Shown: positions 1 to 12,800 of the stretch, in pieces
Numbering within the stretch: position 1 is the stretch's first letter
How the letters are laid out: the number at the start of each line of letters is the position of its first letter
NCBI GenBank assembly: GCA_037954325.1
Contig: JBBMNZ010000007.1
Location: forward strand, 13,617,001 to 13,681,000
Direction of reading: 5' to 3'
Origin: Fistularia commersonii
Lineage: Eukaryota; Chordata; Actinopteri; Syngnathiformes; Fistulariidae
DNA length: 64,000 bases
Notes under the pieces: model-generated
The model's input: only the letters and a program-made list of their open reading frames with translations
Database searches by the model: none
Told to the model about the DNA's origin: nothing
Translations under genes and position numbers: made by a program

Positions 1-785
1 AGACTAGAACATTTTAACATGCCTGGCCAGAAAGAATCAATATGCAGCAGTCCACCGGGGGGAAACACTTAGCTCCACATTTTCGAGGCTCTCTGTGTGT
101 CTTCATTGCCGCGTATAAACCGGAATAAGATGACAAAGAAGCAGATGCCGTGAATACGGGCGGCTACGTGGAACAGACAAGAATCTGCTTGCCAGTCAGG
201 ATTTCCGGAAGCCAAATTTGTTCATTGTGTCTTTTCTAAATAAAGAAATTGCTGGTTAATTTTTTTTCCCCCATTTATCTCCTGGACTGTTAAGTTTCCA
301 TCAATGAAGCGCAGCAGAAAAAAAGCTCCTGTAGATGCTGCTGCAGTTATGAGGGCTTTGCTCTCCATGAGTCGCACCAAATCAGACTGATCACTCTTGG
401 CATGCACAATTGGTTTGACTTCATTGTCCTCCCACTCCGCTGTTACTGTTTGTGTCAGAGATGAGCATGTCCTACGTGTGGTTGTGTGTGTGTGTGTTTG
501 GCAATAAATATAATTTGCCGTGGTAGTAGAATATGTCATGATACTTTTATTGACCTATTACTGTTATAAGCTGTGTTTTAATCCTCATAAGAAGTGTTTG
601 TGTGCTGAATCCTTGACACTGTTACAATTACTTATGTAGTTTTTGGTGTTCTATCATGTCCATATTGGGTGTTCTTGTTTGGTGGTTGCAAGTGTGTGTG
701 TGTGTGTGTGTGCACGCACAAACATATACAGTTGTGCCTGGCTGTGACTTATCTGTATGTCGCTCTTGCCTTTCTGCACATCCAG
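1..785 (+). other. anks1a: anks1a intron, 3' part
   Basis: No coding exon was found before the acceptor at 784-785. It contains short GT-rich tracts (about 481-499 and 690-712) and a short polypyrimidine stretch ahead of the acceptor. The first half of the SAM1 domain must be encoded upstream of the window. Confidence 0.7.
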
Positions 786-884
786 GGAAGTAACGTGATG
801 GAGGACCAGGATCTCAGAGACATTGGGATCACTGACCCTGGACACAGAAAGAAAATCCTCCACGCAGCACGCAGCTTGCCCAAG
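786..884 (+). CDS. anks1a: anks1a coding exon: second half of SAM1
   Basis: 33 codons, phase 0 at both ends. Acceptor ...cacatccag, donor caag|gtactt. It encodes [15 protein letters not shown] and GHRKKIL, the typical C-terminal half of the first SAM domain, which in Odin contacts Eph receptor SAM domains. Confidence 0.93.
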
Positions 885-3800
885 GTACTTATCATCAAGA
901 CTGTACCTTAGCATTGTAGCGAACAGATTAGAGATTGTACACATTTGAGATTTGCTGCAGTGAAGGCAGCAGTGTGTCCCTGCTTGTGCTGTATCGTTCA
1001 ATTCAATGGCAGTTCTCTAGAGTTGAAATCTTTTTGATGGAGTGGAAGAAGAAAACAACTTGTAGACACATTCATGGCTTGACAACATTAATAAGTCTAT
1101 GGATTTTCACATTTTCAAGACTGGTTCTTGTAGTTTACTTTAGAGCCAGAATGATTAGTTGATTTGATACAAACTAGAGTCATCATCAACTGTAATTTGT
1201 AAATTAAAGTGAATCATCATTTTAAAGAATAAAGCAAGTACTGGCTGATTTAGCTTACTGAATATGAACGCTTCCTAGTTGCTTTGGACGTCTGGCCCCA
1301 AAAATGTCTGTTGGGCCCTGGCTGGAAACTTACACTTCATGTTTGGGCTGGTCTTGGACTGACCTATTAGTAATTGTATTCTTCAGTACCACTCATTCAG
1401 TACCATATATTGGGAGGGTCTTTGCAATTTCAGCAGCATGATTGCCTTGGCAAATTGCTTTTGGGGTTTGTCCATCGAGGCAGAATATAAGCAGTCCTGA
1501 GAAATAATGTAAAGGGTCTTTTGTTGTATCAGAGGCAGCAACATGACATTTTCCTCCCATATGGCACAACAATCTTAATAATGTTTTTTTGTGGAAAACG
1601 GTAGTATAGATGCATCACCATACTATAAGCTGATGTTTTCACTCTCAGTTTGAGTTCGAATTTTAGGCTTATTTTAAAAAAGATTATAGTAATTTGAAAA
1701 CATTATATTTGGTCCTTCGGGTTGCTATGAACCAAGGTATTTAAGGATGTCCTCAAAAAAACAAACAAAATAAAAAAACAAACAAGATTTGGGGATATTT
1801 TCCATTGTTAAGGATTCAACTGATAAGGAAAATATTTGTCGTCATTAATGTTTCTAGTTTTTCACCAAGAGCTTAGACGCTTTTTAGATATCATGCAGAT
1901 CGGAGGGGCAGAGCACAAGCCATGTCTCACAGAAAATGAACCTCTGCTTGTTATCGTTGAAGTTTTTTGAAAATGCAGCAACCAGTCCTTGAAAGTGCTT
2001 TGGAAGAGCAGCATTTTTCCTATGGCTGGTTTTGGTTTCTATGATTGTGTGGAAAATTGTGAAGGTAAAAATAACTAGACTACAGTAGCTACTCCAGCGC
2101 TTTATGTAGATTAAAAAAAAAGGCAAAGTAAAAACACAAAAAGGCAGAAGGAAAGGATATAATGGTTGGTCTGTGTGGGTTCATTAGAAAACTTTTATGG
2201 CTTGTCTCAAAAGCCTATCTAATTTTAGGATTTGGACGATTGTCCTTCCCTCCACTGTAATTGGAAAGCTACTTGGAAAGTACTAATGGTGAGGGTTGGG
2301 CTTTATATGAGGATGAATTTTGTTTCCGGCTATTGTGCTCTCAAGGGCTGGATTATCCCTCTGGCATTTTAAGAGGGCATGTGTCAAATGTTATCTTAAA
2401 CTTGTGCTTCAACATTTTTTAAACTTTAGTTGCTGACTGACAGCAGTGTTGCCCGATATATGATAAGTATTATATTTATACCATAGTTTCCGGGCATGTA
2501 TAACAGCACTGGATTGCGTTGCCAGATTGGGCAGGTTTCATCCCAACAGGGCTTCTTTTGGTGAGGTTGTTGGAGGTGGGAAAGGATTGGGTGTGGGAGA
2601 TGAAATTTGGGCTGTCTTTGAATACATATAGTGTTTTTTTTTTTTTTAATTAAGTAGCTAACTTTCAGTCCCACACTTATATGGAATAAATCAGAAATTA
2701 CAGTATTGTGACCAGAGCAACAATGTGTCCGTTTTGTCATTATATCATGTCTTGCATCTTTGCCGATTTGAAAATTTTCTGAAGATAAAATAAGGAACTA
2801 TAAAGTGAAATGAATATTTTCTGCAGAGTCTTTCTCTGAATACAAAGATATGTACTTGTTCCTCACCACCTCTCTTCAAAACGTTAGGTAAAAGCACTGG
2901 GCTGTGACGGCAGCACTTCCCTTGCCTCCTGGCTGGATGGCCTTGGCCTGCATGAATACCTGCCAAACTTTCTTACAAGCGGCTACCGCACACTGGAGTG
3001 TGTGAAGAACCTATGGGAGCTGGAGATTGTCAATGTAAGACTAAGCCTGCATTTACCATTAAGCTTTTTGTTTTTAAAGAAAAAACTCATTAATGTATAA
3101 GAGAGGCTTCTCTATCTCATAAAAGCCTAAATTAACTGACTATAACATTAAAAAGTACCTTGCTTGTAGATAAACCGCATATCAAAAAGCGCTGATTAAA
3201 TCCAGAAGGAGATACTTGTGTTTACAAGATGTGACGATCATGATGATGATGGTGTGTATGTGTGTGGGTGTGTGCGTGTGTGTGTGTGCGCGCACTGAGG
3301 CTACAGCAGCGGTGTCCATGTGGGGTCACAAAACTGATTAGCAGGTTTGTGAGATGATTAAAGGAATAGCGAAGAAGAAACATGATGCCATCTGCTGCCG
3401 TTTTTTTTTTCTCCAGCTTTTCAGTCTTTTTTTTGATGGTAGTGACAGGCTGGTTAGTTTTACCTCTTGTGAATTATTCAGATGACAGTGAATAATTTAC
3501 TCAGTGGTTGAATTATTGACAGATGTTCAGTATGCAGCCTGTGATGGGAGGTCAACACAAGTCATTGTTTCTTCAGTCACAAGGCAATGCGGACAGCACC
3601 TAACTACATACGAGTGATTGATCCCCTAACAAACTTTTCAGTATGTGCAATATTCCACACAAATATAGGATTTTCTCTTCAAACCACTCACGAGTTGAAT
3701 TTTACCACCAGTCAGAAATTGCTGTTTAGATGACTGCAGCGTTCATGATGGCTTCATTCATTGTGTCCTGTCCATCATTTAAAATTTCGATCGTCAGTGT

Positions 3801-6800
3801 TGGTTGTCAGGGCATAAGTACCCTCATGATCCTGAGGCTTTATGTACAGTGTTCACACATTTTCACCACCTGGGGCTTCTTGACATAAGGTTGATAAAGG
3901 AAAGAAAAGACAAAATCAACAGTAAAGACTGAATGCCCCCCGCTCCTTTGTCACAGAATTTAATTAGATTATGCAAGGGCTGCAACTATCAATCGTTTGA
4001 GCAACTGAGTGTTACACTGATCGATATTTTAGAATAATTATACTTTATTACAAATCAATGGCAAATGTGCAAATGTCTGATGTAATGTAATTGTTTGATT
4101 AAAAAAATAATCTTCGTTTTCATGGCTTACATTAAAATTTGACTAACAGTGGCATTTGAGATTCTATGATTATTTTCTCACAGGCCATACCTTAGTCAAA
4201 AAGGTTACAACTGAAATTTCTTTTTAAGTTAAAGTTAAAATCACTCCCGGAGGGCTCGTGATATTTTTAACTGTCGCTATAATTGTGTTGCGCTGGGCCA
4301 GCCAAACAAAATTGAATGGAAGATCATAGAAAACTGACCCTGGAAACAAATAGAGTACTGAGTGAAGTAATCACGGGTGTAGAACATGATGATGGACAAG
4401 AGACTGATTGGAGATGGAACAGGAATTGCATTCATTAACTGTGAAGCCCCCCAAACGGTGCGATAAGAATATTGTTTCAAATAAACATTCAAGTTACTTA
4501 AAGGCCTAATCCTGCCGGTTTTGTAATCACAAGCATTGTAGCTCCATCGGCCATGGAATATGGAAGAATATTCCCCCAAGTCTCTTTTTTTCAATCCAAG
4601 ACCATGTGGGTCTCAGACACTTGCCGTCTTCTGTTTACCTGCTGTTATGCCACAACACACACAATGCCTCCCTACAAACACCGCAAACACACCTTGCATT
4701 AAACTGCCCATTCAGGTTCCAGTAATATGCTCTCTGCCAGTTGCTGTGCAAAAGAAATTACTTTCCAAAACACATATTTACCAATCAGTTTGTCGCTCAC
4801 AGAGACACAGAGGCTGACAGGCCCACACAATAGAAAATGAACGTCCCTTTACGAAGAGCAAGAAAGTTGTAATCAACACGCATTATTACACACACGGATT
4901 ATTAGATGATTTCTATTCATAGAATTGCTTGACTACTAGATATATCACAAACTCCCCCTAGATGAAACAACAACAACAACAATGATGGCTGGATGGCTGG
5001 ATGGCTGGGTGGCTGGATGGATGGATGGATGGATGGATGGATGGATGGATGGATGGATGGATGGATGGATGGATGGAGGGTTACCCAGACCCACAATGAA
5101 GACTCCAGGCAAAGAATCGCATGAGCTTATTATGGGATGTGTAGTCCCAGCATCATAATTGCAAATATAACATTAATCTCTCAACATCCACGGTGGATGA
5201 GCATGAATGTTAATAGCCAATTATGCAAATATGCAGGATAATGAGTTTAGGCTACATATTATAAACCTCCCCAGACGAGTTTAGTCACATATGCTGAAAA
5301 ATCATTTCGAAAAGTTTGATCGGACGTTTGCGATCAACATCTGCCAGGTATGGACCTGGACTTTAAATTAACTTCATATGACATTTGTCTCTTTTCCGTT
5401 ATTTAAGTTGTATGTACAAAGATGGAGCTTGAATTATAGAGTGTCCTGGGAAGGAAACAGAACTGTACTTCAAGCTTACGGCAAAACAGACCGAGGTTGA
5501 ATTATTGAGGAGAGTCATTTCTGTTTGCTTGGGGATCCGAGCCAGTGAGGGTTGCATGCCAGCAACGCAGTGTCAGAGTATTGTGGTTATATCTCTATTG
5601 GTTTCATCTGGAAAAATGACTGTGTATGACATACTGATGTACTGGTCAGTCTGCCTCATATTGTATCCCGGTGCCATCCTCTTCAGGTTATAAAGATTGG
5701 TCCTCTGGGCCACAGGAAGAGGATCATTGCCTCCCTGGCAGAGAGACCCTATGAAGAGGCTCCAACCAAGTCCCGTCGTCTATCCCCTATTATGGTATGG
5801 ATGCTGATAACCAAATGTGATTTAAAAGAATGTTTTCTTCATTTCAGCAGACTTTCTTGCACTAAAAGCAATGTGCCAAAATGCAATGAGGCTTTTCTGG
5901 TGACTTTGCAAGGACATTTTGTGGCGGGTCTCATTTCTTTACATGGAGTGTTGATATTGCACAATCATCACCTTTGAGTTGCTTAGATTGATTGATTGAT
6001 AAAATATGAACATATGAAGACACCACCACACTTATATAGTAAAATTGTGCTTTAAAAAATATGAAAAGATTACACAAAAATGACTATGAGCTAAAATGAA
6101 TACATCATGAATACCTATATAATATAATAATAATGTATTTTATCTATTTTTAGCCCATTCTTACTTAAACTGTTTAATACAAATCAGTTTTTACAAATAA
6201 TCTGTTCATATCAAGGTACATCCTGGTTATGCCGTTTTTTTTGAAAACGTGACAGTACCCTGTGTAATCCTATGTAAGCCAGTTATTTTTCTGATTGAGA
6301 AACAATCAAAGCAGAGCTTGTTACATGGAGAGCTGTATTTCTATGCCAACTTCATTTTTGTGAGAAAACAGCTTCATTTCTGTTGGTAGCGGAGATCTAA
6401 TTTTGGAATGAGATTTTTCAATATCACAACAGTTAAGTACTAGGGGCTGATTTCCCAGGCAGATTAAAAACGGGCTGAAAAGAAGTGAGAAGAGGCTATT
6501 TTGTCAAGGATTATTGTTGGATGTAGATCATGGAAGCCAGCCCGTGTAGGATGTAGTCTCGATTCAAATCATTAATCTCGTGTGTGTCTCTGCTTAGCTC
6601 TGTGCACTTTGTGTGTTTTCATTGCAGTTCCATGACCTCCTGTCCCAGACGACTTCTCCCCTCAGTCAGATGGACCCCTATACCAGTCGATCCATGGATA
6701 TGCTTCTGCCCCTGACTGAGTCTGACCGGAGGCGAAGAGGATTCGACCAGGACTGTAGTGTTTCCCTGCGCTCTTATTGTGAGAGGCCGCGATCTGTAGT

Positions 6801-9800
6801 GAGTAACACTGTCTTTCTCTTCTATTATCCACAACCAAACTTAGTTTGTAGCTGCAAAGTGAAGATAATGTCAAGAACTTTTCCCCAAATTTACTATGTC
6901 TGGGTTGTTTTTGCCTCTGGGCAATGTCACTTCTTCATCCTCCAATCTCTTCATCTTTGACCGAAGGCAATCTTGAGACTGTAATGAGGTATATCATGGT
7001 AAGAGAGAATCCGTACTAAATGGTTAATTGTAAACATATGTTGCAGTGGATTTAACCAAAAATATATATAGAGATAAATCTAACCCATAGCTGACCTAAC
7101 CCCAATCGCTTCACTTGATATGGTAAATAATTTTGTGTTCCAAAACTGTACTCTCAAAATAATGCGACACTTTTCTGACATTTCAACCTACATATATCAG
7201 CTCAACCACTACTCATTGTTCTGGGAAAATCCATGACCTAATTCTGTTTTCAAAAACCTCTGTAGTTTTTTGGTTATTTGTTATTTTCAAGTAAATATGC
7301 GAGAGTCCATACAGGAGGTACGCCAAAATAAATAAAGTAACATGTTACTGTTTTCCTAACAGCCTGGACCTCTGTGAAGTTGTGTGTGTTAAGAGATAAA
7401 TCATATTCCCAAAACTGTACAATGAACATGGGAAACGTGTCTCTCAACTGTGGCTTCAGGAGGGGTTTGGAGCTATCCAGACAGAGATTCGTTTCATTGC
7501 ATTGAACACCAGAGCCTGTAATATGTTTATTAGATAGAATTATGCACTATGTGGAAACAAGGCTGTTGAGCATTCAGTCAAAGCAAAACTGTTGGTGCTG
7601 AAAACATGAGTGCAGGCACTGAGTCAAATTCATGATGTCGCCTCGAATGCACCCGGTTCTAATACCTGTCGAAGATCTCTGCAACATAATGAGACCATTT
7701 AGAAATCGAATTAATTAAAGTATTCCCACATTGCATCTTTAGAATCTTGTCGCGGTTCAAAAAAAAAGTCAGTGATGAAGGCTAATGCAGGATGATAGGC
7801 GGCACACAAACAAACGTCTCCAGCTTGCCATCTTTTGTCAAAAGCACTGGTGTGTTAGGTTTCTCCCAGTGAATTGTAACTCAGCTTGTCACTAAATCAA
7901 TTAGGCTTAGGGCTTGTTGTGTTAGTAATATTTCAGCAAGCAAAATGAAATACAATAAAATCATGCATGGATTCAGTACTTGATGTGATGTGGTTATCTG
8001 GATATCTTTGTTTCCTTCTTAGCAGAATGAACTAAGAATAACGCTATGATCAAATTTTAACCATTTATTAAAGGTCAAACTGGCACATACACAAGTGGAG
8101 CATGCATGGTCAGCTGAGGCAAAGAAAAACTGCAAAGAAAATTCACGCACGAGAGAAATGTAGGGGGAGGACGCTATTCAGTGTCCACCTTTTTTTCAGA
8201 TAATTGATGAGTGGTGAATTATTTAGGATGGTATATTTTGCTTTGCAAGAGATTTACAGGTGAGCTCAGCCCACTTTGACCTCAACACCCAACTCATTTA
8301 GCATGCATATTAACATGTCTGACTGCGGATAAAAACATGCCTCTGCTGAAGTGACGGCAAAGCAGACCGCAGGCATTTGCTTTACCGATATACAGCAATA
8401 TATAGCAGATTTGCAAATTGGTTGGAAAGGAAGAACTTAAATATTTACCAATATAATTAAATACCTTTAAAAATCAGTGAGTCAAAGTTCAAATGATATT
8501 ATTTAAAAGCCTTTCTGATAACTTATTTGTGTGTTTTATTGTACTTATTTTACTTTTTCTGTCAATGGCACAGCTCATTATCACAGCAAAACAGAAGACT
8601 AGTGTTTCACAATGCAACAAGAAACCAACAGAAATACACATGAGGAATACACACAACAGCTTAAACCCAATATTATATGTTTGCTTACATCCTTGGAGAC
8701 CACTGAGATATATTACTTTATCAAATATTTATATATTATATATTATTTACTGTGTTTTACTATATATTGAGGATCTGTGTGTTTCCTATGGGTTTCAAAA
8801 GTCAAAAATAACATTTGAATACCTCCCCATCCCCAACATTTTTCTGAAGTTCCATCATCCAAACCGATTGTGCTTTTAAATAAAATCCGTTACATAGTAT
8901 CAGGTTGTTATTTTTTTGGTGCGGCCTGTATTGACTTGTGGCAGGTGGTATTAAATGGGTCCAGATGTGAGTGTTTGGAATCAATTCATATTAACATCTG
9001 GGAACATGTTGTTGCATTTGTCCGAACGTGTCCTCAGATTTTTTGGCAGTGGGATCGAATGAAGATAGCAAACTCTCACGCTGCTAGAATAATTTTCACT
9101 CTATTCTCTCTTAACACCTTAACTATGAATTAGACGTCATGTTTACTGTTGTGTATATATAGTGTATTATAATACTTCTAGTTAGTGCCACTACAAATGT
9201 CCAAATAAATACCAGTAATGCTGATAAAGATAATCTTAGTGCCAGAGCTTAAGGGCCTTTTTGATTTGGTATTAGAAAAAAACAATTAACCTGCACGTAC
9301 AGAAGCCAAGACTCCTTTTAAAGATAAATGTCTCAGGGTTCCACTGTGTACTTAAACACTGTTATATTGTATTGCTGTCTAGCGAAAGTTACGATCAGTG
9401 ACACCATCGAATTTATAAACAAGAAGGTATCAGTAAAGCTGGATACAGAAAGAGTACCAAGTGTTGATAGAAATTTTCCAAATGGGCAAATGAATGTTCC
9501 AAGTATGGTTTCAGTCAGTGTCATGACCACTGGCCAAAGAAAAAATGTCCTCATAGTTACACTGAAAAAGAGAAACGTGTTAAACCAAGGACAATTTTCT
9601 GAGGTTAACAGCCTTAGAAAATGACAATCCTCATTGCATTCATTCGGTTTGAAAGTCCAGAAGAGCCGGATAACATTGATTGTCACTTCTCAAATAGTCA
9701 AGATTTTGTGGGCATGCACTATTGGGCTGACAGCCTCGATGTAGTGTAAAATTTTTTTAAACATCATTGCCCTCTGAGGACATCTTCATGGAACTGAATT

Positions 9801-12800
9801 GACCACCCCGCCTAGGTATCCTTTTCTTTATACATCCATGGACTACTTTAACTTTTGAAAAGTGCGAGTGCACCGATGCTTCCCACAGATATGAGTTACC
9901 AGTAAAAACAAAACAAACGGGGAAAAAAAAGCAATTTAGAATTTGAATGTTTACACAGCAAAACTCAATGGTTAGGTTAAGGAATTAAATATTTTCAGCT
10001 AAAACATGTGTGAGCTTATTTTCTAATGATATTTTTTCCCATAAAGCACACTAGAATCAGAACTCTGGCAAGCCATTTGGTACTCCAGATCAGACGCTGC
10101 TGTGGCCATAAATCTGCTTTTTGTACAGGAAGCCTTAGGTCGCTGCCTTCTGTGATTTATTTAATGACACTATTCTGTCAGCTTGGGTTGTTTTTCCAGA
10201 ATTTACCAACTATTTATGATGCATTTTTGCAGGATAGACATAGTGATCGACACAAAGAGTCCCGTTTAAACCTCCGGCCACCGAGCCACTCTGCTACCTA
10301 CACCACAGTATCTGCCTGGCATCACCAGCCTGAGAAACTCATTTTGGACTCCTGTGGGTATGAGGCAACTGTAAGTCGCTTTACTGTCTTCAATAGAGAT
10401 GCATTTGGCAAACTGAGCTGTTTAGCAGCCTGGTTAGCTCATAAAGCTGCACTGGGAAACAAATTGGCTTCTTGGGTCAGACACAGTTCTTGGCAGTATC
10501 AGTGCTGATCACATGGCTCAGTAACTATGTGAATTTCTCTCGCTCACTCACTCACTATTTGTCAGGGGGACGGCTGCAAATCTGAAAAATATAACGACAC
10601 ATTGTCTAACCCCTGGCACATGACCGATGTAAAATTGACTTGACTCTTGTTCATTTGTTGTTATAGTATTTAGGATCAATGATAATCAGGGATCTACGTG
10701 GGATTGAGTCCACACAAGATGCTTGCGCTAAAATTAGGGTGGGTATAATTGAATGACTGAAAATCGTTTTTTGTCGCTGCTGAAATGGTCATTTGAAGAG
10801 CATGTAAAATTGGGTTTATTAATAATTCTATCGATCTATTGATTGCAGAAATCAAAGGATTCAAGAAAGGGTCCGGTTGTCATATTGTCCATTACTTATA
10901 GAGGGGTCAAGTTCATTGATGCAGCCACAAAGGTTTGTATATCTTTAGTTGTCTTTAGTTCCATTGTCTGCCTTAGCAGTTGATTTTCAGTTAGCACTTC
11001 CTTACTCTCCTCATTTCTTACCATTAGACCATAGTCGCGGAGCATGAGATCAGGAACATCTCATGTGCTGCCCAAGACCCGGATGACCTCTGCACTTTTG
11101 CTTATATCACAAAGGATCTGAAAAGTGGTCACCATTTCTGTCATGTTTTCAGCACAGTAGAGGTGGTAAGTAATCTTTTTCTGCCTTTTGTTTGATCACA
11201 TAGAAATGTGTAAGTCAGTATACTCAGAATACAGCAGACTCATAGTTTTACAGCATTCAAACAATGATTAATGAAATTGCCTGGAGAAAAACACTTTTCA
11301 GTCAGAAGTGAAGGATGGAAGTCAGATGTCCCACAGTTAAAGCTGCATGCAGCATCCGGTGGAAGTGACCCTTCAGGACAGAATGGCTTGTTTTAAGTCT
11401 CTCTCCCACGATGCATGGCATTTTCATGCACAGACCCACATTATGTTGTAATTTGTGTCTCAGTTTCTCTAAAGGTCAATGGCAATCTTTGACTCATGGA
11501 CCACTGTGGAGTGTCAGCTCACCGCAGGGAAACACTTTTAACTGAACTGTAATTGTTAACTTCCCAGGCTTCACTTGGTACTTAACTCAGATGCTCCAGG
11601 TGCTCTCTACTTCAAACATTTCAAATGCTTTGCACTGAGAATTTCCAATCAGGAGCCAGAGGATAATTGAACAAAGCAATTATTTTAACAATGTGAGGAG
11701 CGCTGCAATACTTTAGCCCATGTTTTCTGTGAACATGAACAACAGAGAATAACAAAACAAGCATTCACAAGACCATCAAATTATGGTTGTTTTAACATAC
11801 AAAGAGAATCCTGTTAACTGCAAAATACATGAAAAAAAAAACGTTTTTAAAGCTATCATCAATTGTCTTCAGCTTAGAGTTGCTTGACATCCTGAGGTGC
11901 TCCAAAAAAGCAAAACAAAAATAAAACAGTGGAACAAGCAAAAATTGTGAAATATTAATTGAATCAAATTAATAGAAGTTTAAATGAGGTGAATCGCCTG
12001 TATTCAGCGAGTATTGCTCGGCAACTGCACATCTCTCAACATGTCTGCTTTCTAACTAGCAGACAAGCCTGCTTGGAATTTCTGTTTTTCCTAATGGTTA
12101 GTGGCTTTGAATTCCTGACACAGCACTGTCCTGCAAATTGATCTCTCTCTGAGATTTGGCCGGAGGTTTGGCTCGGTAGGTGAACTTAAATGCTGCTGTG
12201 CTCTACACTTTTACTTCCATCAAACACAGGGTGGAAATTGCTCTGACTTACAATATTCTGAATTGCATGATATTTGTTCAGTATTACTGCTGATGGAACC
12301 GAGGATCTACAGGTGTTGACACACAACGACACGTGAGACTGACCTGTGCCTGGCGTTACCCTGCTCAGTCTTTGCACATGCAATATCAGCAAATCACCTT
12401 GATAAATATGTAACCATGTAAGCGGACTGTCTGCTCATTGATAATCATGACATGAACTCCTTAGTTACCAAATCAACTGATATTTCATTTTCAGACTGAA
12501 GCTCAACTGCAGTACATGAAAAGCCTATACCAGCAAGACAAAAAAAAAATGACTGTACTTTTCAACAATAGTTGAGCTTAGCATCTTCTCTTCTTTTACA
12601 GACCCAGACCTATGAGATAATCTTAACCCTGGGACAGGCATTCGAGGTGGCCTATCAGATGGCTATGCAGTCCAGGGCGAGACATTATTTACCCCCTTCC
12701 TCTTTGGCCTCGGAGCTCATAGAGACCAAAACCAGCCGCCCTGTATCTCAGTCGTGGAGCAGCATGCGAAGATCTGCAGTGAGTAGGCAGTGTTTTGTGC

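Larger units (their letters stand above)
3035..5686 (+). other. anks1a: anks1a intron
   Basis: 2.65 kb intron. It holds a degenerate GT microsatellite (about 3250-3297) and an (ATGG)n array (4985-5078); otherwise nothing recognisable. Confidence 0.65.
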
